NCBI RefSeq assembly: GCF_905147365.1
Contig: NC_056416.1
Span: 7,956,001 to 8,020,000 of the forward strand
Length of the DNA: 64,000 nt
Direction: 5' to 3'
Source: Aricia agestis
Taxonomy: Eukaryota; Arthropoda; Insecta; Lepidoptera; Lycaenidae
In this document: piece after piece, positions 1 to 11,772 of the stretch
Layout: the number at the start of each line of letters is the position of its first letter
Numbering within the stretch: position 1 is the first letter of the stretch
Program-made: the position numbers and the translations under genes
The notes under the pieces: model-generated
What the model saw: the letters and a program-made list of their open reading frames with translations, nothing else
The model's database searches: none
Told to the model about the DNA's origin: nothing

Positions 1-947
1 TATAATAACCATTTGTAACAATTGCATTTGTTTATTTAGCACCATTCTACTGAATATGCGAAAGTTTGTGAGTCGTTTGTGACTATTTGAAGCGTAAATA
101 ACTGAAGGGTTTTAAATAATAATTGCTACACATGTGGTTTATAGCTAGGATTAGGAGATAGTCTACTCGTTTATTTTATTACAGGAATACTGGCGAGGAG
201 CAACGCTTGTGAAAAATAGTTTATCATATTTTAAAACGATCAAACTTACAAGCATAATATACTTAATAATAATAATTGATCATAAAATGAAAACACACAC
301 AAGAAAAAAAAAATATAAATATTTTTATTTTTATTTTAGGAGACAGTAATCGTTTCACTTTTTTCAGCAATATTTAATATAATTGTGTGTGTATGTGCTG
401 TGTGCAATAAAAAAAAAATCACATTATGATTATTTATATAATAAGCTTGTTAGTTTAATCGTTTTGAATGAAAAACTATTTTTCATAAGCTTTGCTCTTT
501 GCCAGTAAGATTAAGTCAACCGTTATCACTTATCAGTTATCACCTAAGCATAATCTAATATTACCGCTTACTATTATAGTATGATCGTATTTAAATAAAG
601 CCTATTAATGTAAGACAAAGCCCAGCCGTTTCCCGCTCATTATCACTTCGTATTACAAAATATATAACGAGGTCGACGACATTAATGCCGCCGTTATATT
701 CTTTATCGATTTATTTGTTTTACGACGAATACAGATCATCATCATTATATCATCATCATCATTATCAGCGTCATTATGACAAAAAGTTATTCTAAAAAGT
801 AGATCTAAGAAGTTGAAGTTGTTCAATTAAAAGTTTATTCTAAACTATAGTTCATAGTTTACATAGTTTACATATTGCAACAAGTGGTCGCTGGAGTATT
901 TTCAAAAGCTTATGTAAGGGGAAGCCCCGTGGTGTTCAAAGAAACTT
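1..947. other. AT-rich stretch, no gene seen
   Basis: Low-complexity AT DNA with short A and T runs and an imperfect CAT/ATC trinucleotide patch near 737-770. No convincing repeat boundary or coding signal. Confidence 0.4.
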
Positions 948-1412
948 TATGATTAGGGTTTCGTACCCAAAGGGTAAAAACGGGACCTTATTACTAAGAC
1001 TTCGATGTCTGTCCGTCTGTCTCCAGGTTGTATCTCAAGAAAGGCTATAGCTAGACTTCTGAAATTTTCACAGATAGTGTATATCTGTTGCCGCTATAAT
1101 AACAAATACTAAAAACAAAATAAAATAAATATTTAAGGGGGCTCCCTGCATGCAACTAACGTGATTTTTTGCAATTTTTTGCTCGATATCAATAATGGCT
1201 ATAGCTAGGCACTTGAATTTTTTACAGAATCCTTATTTATGTTTAAACTTTAATAATTGATAATCAAATTAAAATAAAATAAATATTTAAGGGCCCCCCT
1301 TAAATATTTATTTTATTTTAATTTGATCCCATACAAACATCACATTTTTTGGGCTATTTTTGGTCTCGGCACAGAACTCTTCGTGCGCGAGTCCGACTCG
1401 CACTTGGCCAAT
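948..1412 (+). repeat. Dispersed lepidopteran repeat ('gggttccgtac' family), full-length-like copy
   Basis: Begins near ggtttcgtacccaaagggta, followed by a TGTCTGTCCGTCTGTC tract and ctgtatctcaagaaaggcta. It ends cttcgtgcgcgagtccgact followed by cgcacttggcc. The same start and end occur at 31145-31553 (+), 24272-24602 (-) and, in a variant, 23273-23990 (+). Inside is an AT-rich inverted repeat around a ggccc core (about 1265-1325). No ORF. The transposon class is not settled from sequence alone. Confidence 0.75.
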
Positions 1413-1607
1413 TTTTACTAACACAAATGATAAAACGATAGCAAGCAAATAGACTTTCTATGAATTTGCTTGTTACTAGGCACCTTGCCCAGCATAAACA
1501 CTATCCTTTTCCAAACTTATGATATGGCACCACGGTTGAAAGTTAAATTTTCACATTCAAAAAGTTACACTATTAATATGGCCATGTCCATTATGTCTAT
1601 GGTTACA

Positions 1608-1668
1608 GGATGACAATATCATCATCATCATCATCAACACCATGATGATGATGATGATATTGTCATCC
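1608..1668. repeat. Palindromic ATC/GAT microsatellite hairpin
   Basis: Left arm 1608-1636 is GGATGACAATATC followed by an ATC run. Right arm 1643-1668 is its reverse complement, one trinucleotide shorter, around a 6-nt loop. Unique ends (GGATGACAATAT) show that this is a true inverted repeat and not only simple sequence. Confidence 0.8.
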
Positions 1669-1861
1669 TAATAAGAGTTGTGTTTGTTACTTCATTCTAG
1701 GTCGATGTGTCCGCAATAAACTAAATGGAATACACGTAACAAACGATGAAGTCTATTTCCACCGCTCGCTTTGTTAAGGATTCAGGGTCGCACAGTGAGC
1801 ATCGTAAAAGTTTATTGTTGGACAGCCAGGCTACGTTTACGTAATTTACGACCGCGTAAAT

Positions 1862-2142
1862 CAGTGCTTTTCAACCTGTGGGTCGCGAGTCGCGACACAT
1901 GGGTCGCGAAGCTTTTGTAGGCCATCAGAGGTCGAAAGAACTATTTCAGTAAAAAAAACAATAAAGATTTCAAAAGTTTGATACAGTAAGCAGGACATTT
2001 TAAATAATAGGATTCATAAATATACATACTGTCGACCTTTAGGTGTTTTCTTCATATACTTTATATAAAAAGTAAAGGCCGAGAGGGTCTCGAAATATTT
2101 TTCATACCGGGAGTCGCATGATAAAAAGGTTGAAAAACACTG
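1862..2142. mobile_element. hAT-type MITE with 8-bp target duplication
   Basis: Terminal inverted repeats are CAGTGCTTTTCAACC and GGTTGAAAAACACTG, followed inside by gggtcgcgagtcgcgac. CAGTG termini are characteristic of many hAT elements. Flanks GCGTAAAT (1854-1861) and TTGTAAAT (2143-2150) agree at 6 of 8 positions, as expected for an aged 8-bp duplication. 281 bp with no transposase, so non-autonomous. Confidence 0.8.
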
Positions 2143-2343
2143 TTGTAAATAATCGCCTCGAGATTTATCGACCGTCAATAATTACATACGTCTCTACTTC
2201 TCGCTCTGAAATTTTTATTTGAGGCCGAAGCACAGATTAGTTGGACTATTTAGATTTGGGTTAAGTATGTTTACAGAATTCAGTTGGCTTTTAACACTTA
2301 AATCGTAAGCGGTACGGCATATTTTTGTGTTTGTCCTGTAGAT

Positions 2344-2397
2344 TTTTTTTCATGAAATAAGGGAGACAATGAGAAAACGGGTCACCTGATGGAAAGG
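2344..2397 (-). mobile_element. 3'-end fragment of the polyA retroposon family seen at 4040 and 48272
   Basis: T-run followed by catgaaataagggagacaat and cgggtcacctgatggaaag. This is the reverse complement of the 3' end of the 4040-4431 element, severely 5'-truncated. It is followed at 2407 by the ggaagtcggttaaaa motif of another dispersed repeat. Confidence 0.65.
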
Positions 2398-2786
2398 AAA
2401 CATTTTTGGAAGTCGGTTAAAAATTTGAAACCGAAGATCTCCTATCATTTGCCATATTTGAAAATGTTTTTTTTTTCGATAAGGTTCGTACTCGATTATA
2501 GACGCTGGAATCAAATTGTAGAGTCGAGGTACTGCAGATAACTGTATTGTTATCCTGGCCAGATAAGAGTACGTGGGATAAATGTCGATCAATACTCAGC
2601 GTCTACGGGGAATACAAACATTAATTTTGCAAACATTTTCCTAAAATCACGAATTTTTTGCACTTTTGGAATATGTCCCTAAGGATCAAACAAGGGTTGG
2701 AAATCCTTACGAAACTTGTATACTTAAGTTATAAACATAATAAAAAACCGGCCAAGTGCGTGACGCGCAATATAGGGTTCCGTTCC

Positions 2787-3002
2787 CTACGAATAATAAA
2801 AACTAAGGAATCGTAACTCCCATATCATTACCGTTTTAAATTTGGTTCCTTTTGATCTGTCATGTAACGTCAGCCTACCGCTAAAGGTCACCTAAATATT
2901 GCAAATGTATTGAAATGTGTACCTTGGGTACACTTTTTTGACAAGTATTGTGGAGCATGTTTTTTGAGGGAATTACTTTTCCTTAGTTTTTATTATTCGT
3001 AG
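2787..3002. mobile_element. MITE A (CTACGAATAATA family), nested copy
   Basis: Perfect terminal inverted repeats begin CTACGAATAATAAAAACTAA and extend through ggaa, about 24 bp in all. 216 bp, no ORF. It sits in the left end of the 2744-3657 repeat. No clear target duplication at this copy; the copy at 28764-29329 shows an 8-bp one. Confidence 0.8.
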
Positions 3003-3563
3003 GTTATACCGCAAGTTTTTGAAAATTTGTGTATGGTCAATGAACATACATTTATAACGTGTTTTACACTACTAACAACATCATCTCAGTTACTTGAATT
3101 CGAACGAAACGTTCATTTACATTTCGCCGAATACATTTTTTTAGTTGATCGACTAATACTCAATAAATTATGAATTCGTCTTAGCCGTGATAGTTTTCCT
3201 TTTAAATTCAGCATATTTCCTACTCCCGGAATTTTTTTCACATTTCACGACACGACACGACAGACACTGGACTCTAACGATTTTTTCAACTTTAAAACTT
3301 AATATTTCACAAATGGATCCCTAAATGGGAAAATTACATGAATACTCATAATATTTTTAAAAAACCTATCCAACGACACCCCACATTCCACACGATGGGG
3401 TTGACGCAGAAAAAAATATCCCCGCTTGATGTGTAGAGCAGGTACCATAAAAATATTTTTTTATTATTTTATGTACCATTTTGGCGGCATCATTAATATG
3501 TGCAGTCATGCCAAATTACAGCTTTGTAGGTCCTATAATAGTCACTGAGCAAACCGCGGACCG

Positions 3564-3566
<3 letters not shown>

Positions 3567-3598
<32 letters not shown>

Positions 3599-3618
3599 GA
3601 CAGACGGACGGACAGACT
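3567..3618. repeat. GACA/GACG tandem tract
   Basis: Thirteen or so tandem GACA/GACG units, the degenerate simple-sequence core common near the ends of this lepidopteran repeat family. Confidence 0.8.
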
Positions 3619-4039
3619 GAAACTATAATGGTTCCTTGTTGACTACGGAACCCTAAAAAGGTTATGTGTGTGTTATGCTAAGTTAGCATTTTAAAGCTTT
3701 AATCTTCTGTCAATATAAAGCTATAATTAACGTCGTAAAGTAGATTTAATTAGCAAAGCTCAGAAACAAGATATGATGCCTAGGCATTTGTATCAATTAT
3801 ACCGTGTGTCTACCCGAGTCCCGACACACTCCCAACTAAGACGGACGAGCTGGCAGGGCGCCACCAAAACGCTTATTTGCCTTGAAATTTATGCAATAAT
3901 CATCCTTATGCGGTAAGCATAAGGTCCGGTAGGAGGTGAAATAAGTATGAATGACCTACAGTTGACGCGCAAACTGAAACAATCCGCCCGCTTTCACGCT
4001 GAATTGAAATGCACTGAAGCTGAAAATAAACTTTACACT

Positions 4040-4431
4040 TTGACGTGGGAGAGCCATGCTTCGGCACGAATACGCCGGCTCGACCGGAGAGATACCACGT
4101 CCTCACAGAAAACCGGCGTGAAACAGCGCTTCCGCTGTGTTTCGCCGAGTAAGTGAGTTTACCGGAGGCCCAATTCCCTACCCTTTTCCTTTCCCTACCC
4201 TCCCTTATTTCCTTCCGTACCCTTCCCTATTCCCTTCCGTACCCACCCCTATTCCCTTCCGTACCCTCCCCTATTCCCTTCCCTACCCTCCCCTATTATC
4301 CCTTAGAAGGCCGGCAACGCACCTGCAGCTCTTCTGATGCTGCGAGTGTCCATGGGCGACGGAAGTTGCTTACCATCAGGTGACCCGTTTGCTCGTTTGC
4401 CCCCTTATTTCATTAAAAAAAAAAACTAATT
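4040..4431 (+). mobile_element. Non-autonomous polyA retroposon with target-site duplication
   Basis: Starts gacgtgggagagccatgctt. It contains a CCCTACCC-rich degenerate tandem tract (4185-4300) and ends with ccatgggcgacggaagttgc, then ttatttcattaaaaaaaaaa. TTTACACT occurs at 4032-4039 and 4432-4439, exactly flanking it, which supports target-primed insertion. A second copy in reverse is at 48272-48606 and a fragment is at 2344. A widespread SINE-like family of Lepidoptera; no tRNA head is recognisable. Confidence 0.82.
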
Positions 4432-4439
4432 TTTACACT

Positions 4440-5339
4440 ATAACGCAATTTCATTTCTTTATTTGACCTTCATTCAAGTTAATGTTCAGTATTTAACTAT
4501 TAATTGTGTAAAACTTAAAGTATTTCCTATTAATTACTTATTCATGAAAAGTTTTCTCGTGTTTTTAAGACAAAGAAAACAATGGAAATGCATTTTTCAA
4601 AATAATTAAAACAAAAAGATATTTTTTATAATTATCAAATATTTCTCATTAGTCATTACCTAAATGCAAATACAACACAATTCCAAGTTAAAGCCACCCT
4701 TGGCTTTGCGAATGAGTAAATCAGATAAACTAACCATGTCGTTAGACGGGATCTAGGTTTCGAGAACGTAATTTTGTAGGTATGCATAAATGTATGTGTG
4801 TCAAAATGTATCGAGGCCAGCGGCGACGGCGCTTCACAATATTTTTTGTCTACACTCTAGTACACAGATGACTAATAGAGTGACTAAAATATTTTGACAA
4901 ATCTTACGTGTTACTTACGCGCTTATCAGTGTAAAACTAGATAATGGCCGAATAACTCTCAAATTAAAACATTGCAGACCCGTGAGAATCGTTTGAACTT
5001 TTCCACGAAATACACGTGACAACAAACAACGTGTAAAGTCAAAGTCACTATCAGTGAACTTCTGTTTCAATGAATTATTTAAATAAAGTGACATTTTATT
5101 CAGTTATTTTACAACAATTGACTGAAAAAATACTCATGTTTTTTTACGAAGATAGCGTGCGCACATTTGTTACGGTATGAAGTATGGTAAACCTGAAGAG
5201 ATGTTTCACTTAAAAAAATCATTCGTATTTTCTTTCAAAATTAGACAAGTAGACCATAGTAATATTGTGTATACATTTTGCAAAATAAGTGTACTTTTAC
5301 ATTAAAAACATATTGTATAATAGGTGTAGCTACCAGGGT
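4440..5339. other. AT-rich stretch, no gene seen
   Basis: No repeat ends or coding signal recognised. A cluster of ordinary intronic AT sequence with scattered homopolymers. Confidence 0.4.
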
Positions 5340-5580
5340 GTCATTAATGTGTAAAAGTAAGAAGGTTGGCGGAGCAGCCTTGCGCCGTAAATAAATTGGC
5401 AATATCCTGGAGCGCGAGAAGCCGGGCTGGCGAAACCTTGCCGCGTGCAAACTCGGTCGACGACCCGACAAGGCCGGCCGCCGCTTTCTTTGTTCGCTTG
5501 TAGAGTGTCGCAACACCAACGGACACCACCCGCCAACCTCGAGCCCATCACCCGATAGCCCCAAGGAAAAGTCCATTTTG
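5340..5580. other. GC-rich block with antisense open frames, unclassified
   Basis: Visibly GC-rich from about 5360 to 5545, with three overlapping minus-strand frames of 61-111 codons. None shows a domain that I recognise. The frames depend on base composition, and the sharp edges (tcattaatgtgtaaaag / aaaagtccattttgag) suggest an inserted repeat. Could be a fragment of a dispersed element; function unknown. Confidence 0.35.
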
Positions 5581-6823
5581 AGAAAAATATACGAGTGTCA
5601 TATAGTTGGAGTTATAGGCAATATGTTAACACATCAGTTTGGCCCCAAAGGACACATTGATAAAAAATTGATACCACAGTTGAGTATTTATATTGTTAAC
5701 TATAAAATATAAATGCAAGCTTGCTTAACCATCAGATTCCCCAAGGAAATATCTATTGAAAAACACTCAAAAGTCAAATGTGTCGTTGGCATAAATTCAG
5801 GCTGTTGAACGCACATTTGAATGCACAATTTTAATGTTTCAATTGTTACACTACTATTGGACAAATTAAACCCATCGAGCCCCATAAGCTCACCGGTGAG
5901 CGAGACACAATAGAATAACAATAGATTTCCAAGAATCCACAATCGAAGGATTAAGTAAAGGGAGCTTTTATATTGTAAACTCTATACTTTGTCAAATGTG
6001 GCTTTGTTTCCTCGTGATTTGTAACAACACATATTTTTAAATTTCTTAATTTGCTGTCAAAATTATCGAAAGTCATCCAAGTTCTCGCATTTCGTTCCCA
6101 TATTTTTCGATCTGAATCTCTGAAATCTGAAATATGTGCAATATTGCACATACAGGAACTCCTTCGGCCCAATTTCGTTATAAACATTAATAACAATAGA
6201 CCGCTTATGTACATCAGTTACATAAATATCAGCTAGTACGTTTGCGTCGGCGTTGCGTAACTTCTATTCAATCATTAACTACCGTCTGCCGGTTATATAA
6301 AGAGCAGTCTTACACTATATGTGTCAGTTTTTTGTTCCTCCTGTGTTACATAAACTATTTCAGCTGTTCCAGTACCCTACATACTAATCTAATTAATTTA
6401 ACCATTCGTTTCAATCTCTTAAGTTGTTATTTTACAAACTCAACATTTCGTTAATCCTTTAAAGCCATAAAAGCTGATATAATAGGGTTCCGTTTAAGGG
6501 TACCGTAGTCAACCAAGTTGATTGATTACAGAGCCCTGAAACGGAACCCTAACCAGCTGATTTTTGTATATTGGTAGTTTTTATTTATTATGGTTATATT
6601 TATATTGTATAATTTAAGAGTAACATTAATCTGCAAATAGAACAAACCATCAAATCAAAATATAAAATCCTTACTATCTCTGTTGACTACCACTTTCAAG
6701 ATTTTTTACAAATAAAAATATTGTTTGTCTTATCAAAATGAAGCTACTCACAAAAATTAGCTAGATAGTAATAAAAAAATTGTTCTAGGGCTCCCTGACA
6801 AGAAGCTTAAAGCTTATTATTTA
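5581..6823. other. AT-rich stretch with one short palindrome
   Basis: At 6483-6552 agggttccgttta and gaaacggaaccct form an imperfect inverted repeat with ends like those of the gggttccgtac family. Otherwise nothing recognised; the short frames on both strands at 5700-6240 have no coding features. Confidence 0.35.
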
Positions 6824-7598
6824 TCTTATATCTTTAAACGAGCAATCTATACTAATATTATAAATGCGAAAGTATCTCTGTCTGTCTGTCTGTCTGTCTC
6901 GCTTTCACGCCAAAACTACTGAACCGATTGTAATGAAATTTTGTACACAAATAGTCTAAAGCCTGAGAAGGACATAGGCTACTTTTTACTGGAAAAAGGG
7001 GTTGTAAGGGGGTGTTTATGCGTAAATTTGTTCAAAGTAAGTTAGTTCCAAAAACTGGAACAGATGGCGCCAAGAGCCGCCTAGATCGCGCTATCGCTTG
7101 CTCATATGTATTTCTATAAGAGGTGGTACCATCTTGAGTTAATATTTCGATTGTTATACATGTTATTAATAAACTCACGTACCAACATAGATATCAGAAA
7201 CAACAGTCTACCAATAATAAATACTAAATAGTTTATGGGTATTGGGCAAAGCTAAAGTTGTGTAACGCTAAATAAGCTTTAGGTATAAAAAAGTTTAATT
7301 AAAAAAAAACATATTATGTGCACACTACACGGCTTTAAGGGTTACCAGGGTTTTAAAAAGCTTTTGACACCAATTTTATTGACACCGCGCGCTATAAACT
7401 GAAGTCCACGCGGACGAAGTCGCGGGCAACATCTAGTTCTTGTATATATATATTTGGAATCTCGGAATCGGCTCCAACGATTTTCATGAAATTTAGTTTA
7501 AAGGGGGTTTCGGGGGCCATAAATCGATCTAGCTAGGAATCATTTTTAGGAGATGTCATTTCCATCGGATACCGAACAAAGCTCGGTCAAACAGCTAG
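6824..7598 (+). mobile_element. Helitron-like element (outer), split by another Helitron
   Basis: Left part TCTTATATCTTTAAACGAGC (6824-6845, after A). Right part from ttcttgtatata (7437) to ggtcaaacagCTAG (ends 7598, followed by T). The A|TC...CTAG|T borders are the Helitron signature. The minus copy at 62825-62947 carries the same ends uninterrupted. No Rep/helicase, so non-autonomous. Confidence 0.8.
6846..7436 (+). mobile_element. Helitron-like element (Lep1-type), inserted into the outer Helitron
   Basis: Starts TCTATACTAATATTATAAAT, directly after A. A GTCT tract follows, then ctactgaaccgattgtaatg. It ends gcgggcaacatCTAG, directly before T. A GTCC-ACGC-GGAC hairpin lies about 20 nt before the CTAG end. 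No target duplication, as expected for Helitrons. It contains AGATGGCGC at 7062-7070. Typical of the abundant non-autonomous lepidopteran Helitrons. Confidence 0.88.
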
Positions 7599-7914
7599 TA
7601 TTAATTATTGTGGGATCAAAGTAAACTTTTTAAATAGAGCAAGTATATTATTATCACTGCATAGCTAATTAATTATGGTTAGAAACTAATTCATTATTAT
7701 CAGCTTTTAAAATTTAAATTCTAATTAAAATATTAGAATAAAACTTAAATAGTTGAATACACTTTTGTATCAGCTGCTTCTGATATTTTATCATATCTAT
7801 TATATCCTCGACAAAATACAATTTTTTCTCGGTATTTTGAATAGCATTGGGGCTGATATGATATGCAATAAAAACACATTAGCAGTGGAGCAGTTTCGCA
7901 GTACGTTATAAGAG

Positions 7915-8285
7915 CCATGGCCAAGTTGCAAAAAGCAGGCGCGTGCGCAGGTAAGTCGCTGACGCGCTCGCCTACGGGGGGCGCGGAGGGGCACTTTCAC
8001 CTGACGAGGCTGCGCGGGCGTCGACCCCCGGTGCCCTACTCCGCTGACCTACTCCGGCCCGAACGAAACTACACTTTCGTTTTTTATCCGTCATTAGGTC
8101 CGAGGATGCATCTCACGGGGCCCGCGACCGTCTCTCGCCATGATCTATCCGGGGGCTCGGAGATAGCGGGGAGAGAGCGACGGCCCCTTGCGTAACGCCG
8201 AGAGTGAAAGTGCTGCACGCTGTCTCCATACTAACGAGCGCGAAACGGGCGCGCCGCACCTCCGCCGGAATCCACAACACTGGGT
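7915..8285. other. GC-rich island with a start codon and donor-like site on the plus strand
   Basis: CpG-rich block. On the plus strand GCCATGG (ATG 7917) is followed 31 nt later by CAG|GTAAGT (donor GT at 7951-7952), an exact donor consensus in an otherwise non-coding context. Overlapping ORFs of 60-92 codons show no domain. Could be regulatory, or a small first exon of an antisense transcript; unproven. Confidence 0.35.
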
Positions 8286-8289
8286 TAAA

Positions 8290-9560
8290 GTGTCACACCA
8301 CTTTCTTGCGGGTTACATCATTGTCTTACCGGAGATGCTTCAACAGCTCTTCTTCAAAACGACATCAATCAATTGATTCGAAAATTAAAGTAAAAAAAAA
8401 TACTCGGCTACTAAAAAAAACCTACGAATACAAAGCTTTTTTATAATATAACAAATTCTAGTAAGATTACATTTTGCATATATTATGTAAGTATCGAGAA
8501 GCAATTCAATTAACATTTAAAACCTAATTTTTGTAACCTTATTTTGTCATTCCTAGACTGTCGACACATACTAGTGGAACGTTAAGCTGGCTTTTGTCAT
8601 GAAATGTTAAGCTTAAACCTTGATTACTTATTTTATCTCAATCATTTATGGTGTTTTTTTATTAACTTTTTTCCTAACTCAGTTTAGTTTTTTTTAAGAA
8701 CAATACCTATACCCGTTCGTTTTATAAAAAACAAAACTATTCTGCTTATCCTGGCTATAGCAAATAAATCGAGTGACACCAAAGCAATTATATTAAATGT
8801 CGGTTCAACTGCTAACTAGGTTGAGCAGTTATTTGGTATTTTCGAAAGGGAGCCAACAGGAGTCGTGTCTAATAGATCCTTCACAAAACTGCAAACTTCT
8901 GACAAAATTCTTCGCATCGGCTTTTATTAGACAATGTGATAACTTGGATGTCATTAAATAATTATTAATTAATATTTTATAAATGAGCTAATTAAAATCG
9001 AAAATGAAGTTTTGCCACTTAAAGATTTACATCGACACCGAAAAATAATCACGTCCGGACGATGTTTCCTATATTTCATCATAATGCTTTTAAGTGGGAC
9101 GTTGGCTCGTATATTCTGTTTATTTTACCCCAGTTTTTCTGCATTAGTTAGGTAAGCGTAAGTTTTAAATGAGAATGAATAACTTTTATCAAGTTCTAAT
9201 GTAGAGCGAGGCCATCCGTGTACAACAATAAGCTCTTTTAGACCAATACACTCATTGGAATTGAAAGCTCAAGAGCGTTGTTAAATAAGCTTAATTGCGG
9301 CAAGAAATAATCCAATTAGGTTAAGCTAATCTGGCCATTGGATATGTGGGGTAAGTGTCTGTGAAAGATTGCAATGTTTATAGCAATGGTATTGTACAAG
9401 AGGCTCGGTAGTAAACGAATACTCTTAGAGTCTGGATATCTCGATGTATTTGATTCAAGAGGAACATTCCAGGCTCTCGGCTGAGGCTATTGTGCCACGG
9501 GAACAATATGCAACCTGTGCACAATCGAAATATGTATTGGAATGACGCTGACAAGTCAAT
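8290..9560. other. AT-rich stretch, no gene seen
   Basis: No repeat termini, RNA gene or coding signal recognised. Confidence 0.4.
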
Positions 9561-9564
9561 CAGC

Positions 9565-9800
9565 GATTTCCGCTGGCATTCGTGCGCTCGGGCCGAGCTG
9601 GCGCGACCTCGGCGCGCGGGGCAACGCTCGCTGACTAGGCCGAACGTATTACAAAGTCCAAGTCGACCGCTCCCTGCCTCTGAGATCCTAGTACCTCTTA
9701 CTGAGCCGATATCTAAAGCCTGCTAACTCATACCATCAAGGTGAAGCCGAGCTTTGCGATACAGTGCCGGGGGCCGCTTACCCGCGCGCCGTAGCATTGA
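9565..9800. other. GC-rich island
   Basis: Two CpG-rich patches (about 9570-9640 and 9760-9800, gggccgcttacccgcgcgcc). Short open frames cross them without recognisable motifs. Confidence 0.4.
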
Positions 9801-10188
9801 CAGCTGCTGCCTCAATGCGAAACTTTCAATGCAAAATGCAAAGTGATCGCGCTAAATTCCTTTGTATTTATGGTTGGATTTGTTCCAATGAGAGCAAACG
9901 ACTTCGGTTACTATATAATTTTTTAAACTTTCTGATAAGTAACGAGAATTTAGGATTATTAACATACGCGGTTCGACCGATGATCGAGTTTTTGATCCAA
10001 TGATAATTAACTTTAATTACGCATTAAAGCCTTATTAGGTATTTGTTTTCGTGTGATAGCTATAATGGGTACGCGGTTCGTCATTTGCGGTAACCTTAGT
10101 CACCACAATACACTTTTCATTGGACACACTGGGTTTCCCATATTTTATTAATAAACACTAGGTTCATTACGCAAAATAAATAATCTGA

Positions 10189-10309
10189 TTTTTTTTTTTT
10201 TTTTTTTTTTTTTATTATAAAATTGGGGCCGTCTATAGACTGTTCGTCCATATCCTTTTTTTGTTATTTTATTATTTAGATTTTTCTAGAAAAAAAAATC
10301 TAAAAAAAA
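10189..10309 (-). mobile_element. Short retroposed insertion with 11-bp target duplication
   Basis: AAATAATCTGA occurs at 10178-10188 and 10310-10320, flanking a long T-run, the motif ggggccgtctatagactgtt and a second A/T-rich tail. The T-run is the polyA tail read in reverse. On the minus strand the body reads aacagtctatagacggcccc, then attttataat-A(n), the 3' end of a common lepidopteran retroposon. Severely 5'-truncated. Confidence 0.75.
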
Positions 10310-10629
10310 AAATAATCTGAAATTCCGAGAATAGCTTATTACTGAACAAAGCATGTCCTTATTTAGTATTATGCCATCGAGTTATCCCTGTCAGTCACAT
10401 TGCATTATTATTCAATGGACATAATATTTAAGATGTTATTAGGTAAGACTAAATTTCATAGAATAATGATAAATGACGTTTTTTCTGAACGCGAAAAAAT
10501 TGTAGCGAGATTTTTTCTGTATGATTATTCTGTTAGACATATTTCCGTATTTAAACATAGCATGAACCGATTGATGATTTTGTTAACTTTTAAGTAGTAA
10601 CAAAATAAAAAGTTAACTTCTGAGTTTTG

Positions 10630-10860
10630 CCAGCATTAGAATGCGAATTTGCGCGCGGCTCACGTTCGCAAGATAAGTCAGTCAGGGTCGGCGCGGTGCC
10701 GACGGCCGGCCGTGCACCCGCCTTGCGACACCCGCCCCGCGCCTCGTCTCACCCCCCCCTCGCCTCGCCTCGCCCCCGGCCCCCCGCGCTCCGTCCCGCA
10801 CCGCCCGGTGCAGAGCTGCAGCCAGCCATGGGCAAAACTGCACCAACCTCCAGAATCCAT
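10630..10860. other. GC-rich island (C-rich plus strand)
   Basis: Runs of C, including a C8 run and a CGCCT tandem patch (10741-10810), inside AT-rich DNA. Overlapping frames on both strands are arginine/proline-rich composition artefacts. Likely G-rich structured DNA on the minus (gene-sense) strand. Confidence 0.45.
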
Positions 10861-11161
10861 TAACTATGTACCCTTCACCTGCTGTCCCTATGATTAGACT
10901 TCTACGAAACGTAATCAAAAGATCGGCTACAACCTTAATTTTTGATGTTCGAGCTAATTTAAAATTGACTAACGAGCGACGACTACACTAAAAATAATAA
11001 ATGTTAACAGAAAATATACTTAAATAAACAAATGAACAAGTATAATAAATAAATATATTGTACACAAAACTCCCTATTATAATTATTTCCATTAAATAAT
11101 CTACAAAAAAGAACGATAACAACTCCAACTTTTGTAAAACTCTTTAAAAGAGGAATTATTT

Positions 11162-11215
11162 TCGTAGGCGCGTAGCCGCGTAGCTTCGTAGAGGCTTCGT
11201 AGCGCGTCGTAGACG
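11162..11215. repeat. CGTAG short-motif cluster
   Basis: Six CGTAG pentamers in about 50 bp (ttcgtaggcgcgtagccgcg and following), a degenerate tandem array. A similar CGTAG/CTACG patch is at 28410-28465. Confidence 0.6.
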
Positions 11216-11574
11216 CTATCATATAAGAGAGACAAAATCGCTACAAAAATTTCCACCAACACAAAGAACTTTGTTTTTCCCAGACCGAGTTTTATTTATT
11301 GATTTTATGTCAGAACGTAACCGTTACTACCTTGAGTTACTCAGTATGAATAATATATAGATTAGCATCGACCATAGAAACATGGAAGCGTAATATAGTC
11401 TTTGTTGTAAAGTCTTTATAGGGCCTTCTATCGAGAATATAATACATAAATCAATCGCAACATAAACGAGCAAAAATAAGTTTTTATATATTTTAACAAT
11501 AATAAATTAATAATATTTTAACAATAATATTGTTACTAATCATAATTATTTTGCTTCATCCTTACTTAAAATTA

Positions 11575-11772
11575 ATTATAAATGTGAAAACATGGATGTT
11601 TGTTACGCTTTCACGCAAAAAACTACTTGACGAATCATCGTGAAACTTTGTACACATACTCTTGGAGGTATCAGAAGTAACATAGGATACTTTTTATTTA
11701 CAAAAGAATATTTTTTACGACGAATAATAAAAAAAATTGACATGAACGTGGACGAAGTCGCGGGCAACAGCC
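11575..11772 (+). mobile_element. Degenerate Helitron copy
   Basis: Contains ataaatgtgaaaacatgg, ctttcacgcaaaaaactact, acataggatactttttattt and gtggacgaagtcgcgggcaa in the order seen in the 6846-7436 element. Both borders are eroded and the CTAG end is lost. Confidence 0.7.

Larger units (their letters stand above)
2744..3657 (-). repeat. Dispersed 'gggttccgtac'-type repeat, minus orientation, interrupted by a MITE
   Basis: Left end ggccaagtgcgtgacgcgca then atagggttccgt. Right end is a GACA/GACG tandem run (3567-3618) followed by ggttccttgttgactacgga and accctaaaaag. These are the hallmark ends of the family in reverse. A separate inverted-repeat element (2787-3002) is inserted near the left end. 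Confidence 0.65.

Noticed and set aside
4185..4300. Telomere-like CCCTACC tract (also reverse at 48400-48475)
   Set aside because: Part of a polyA retroposon present in several copies. Insect telomeres use TTAGG, and the tract is degenerate.
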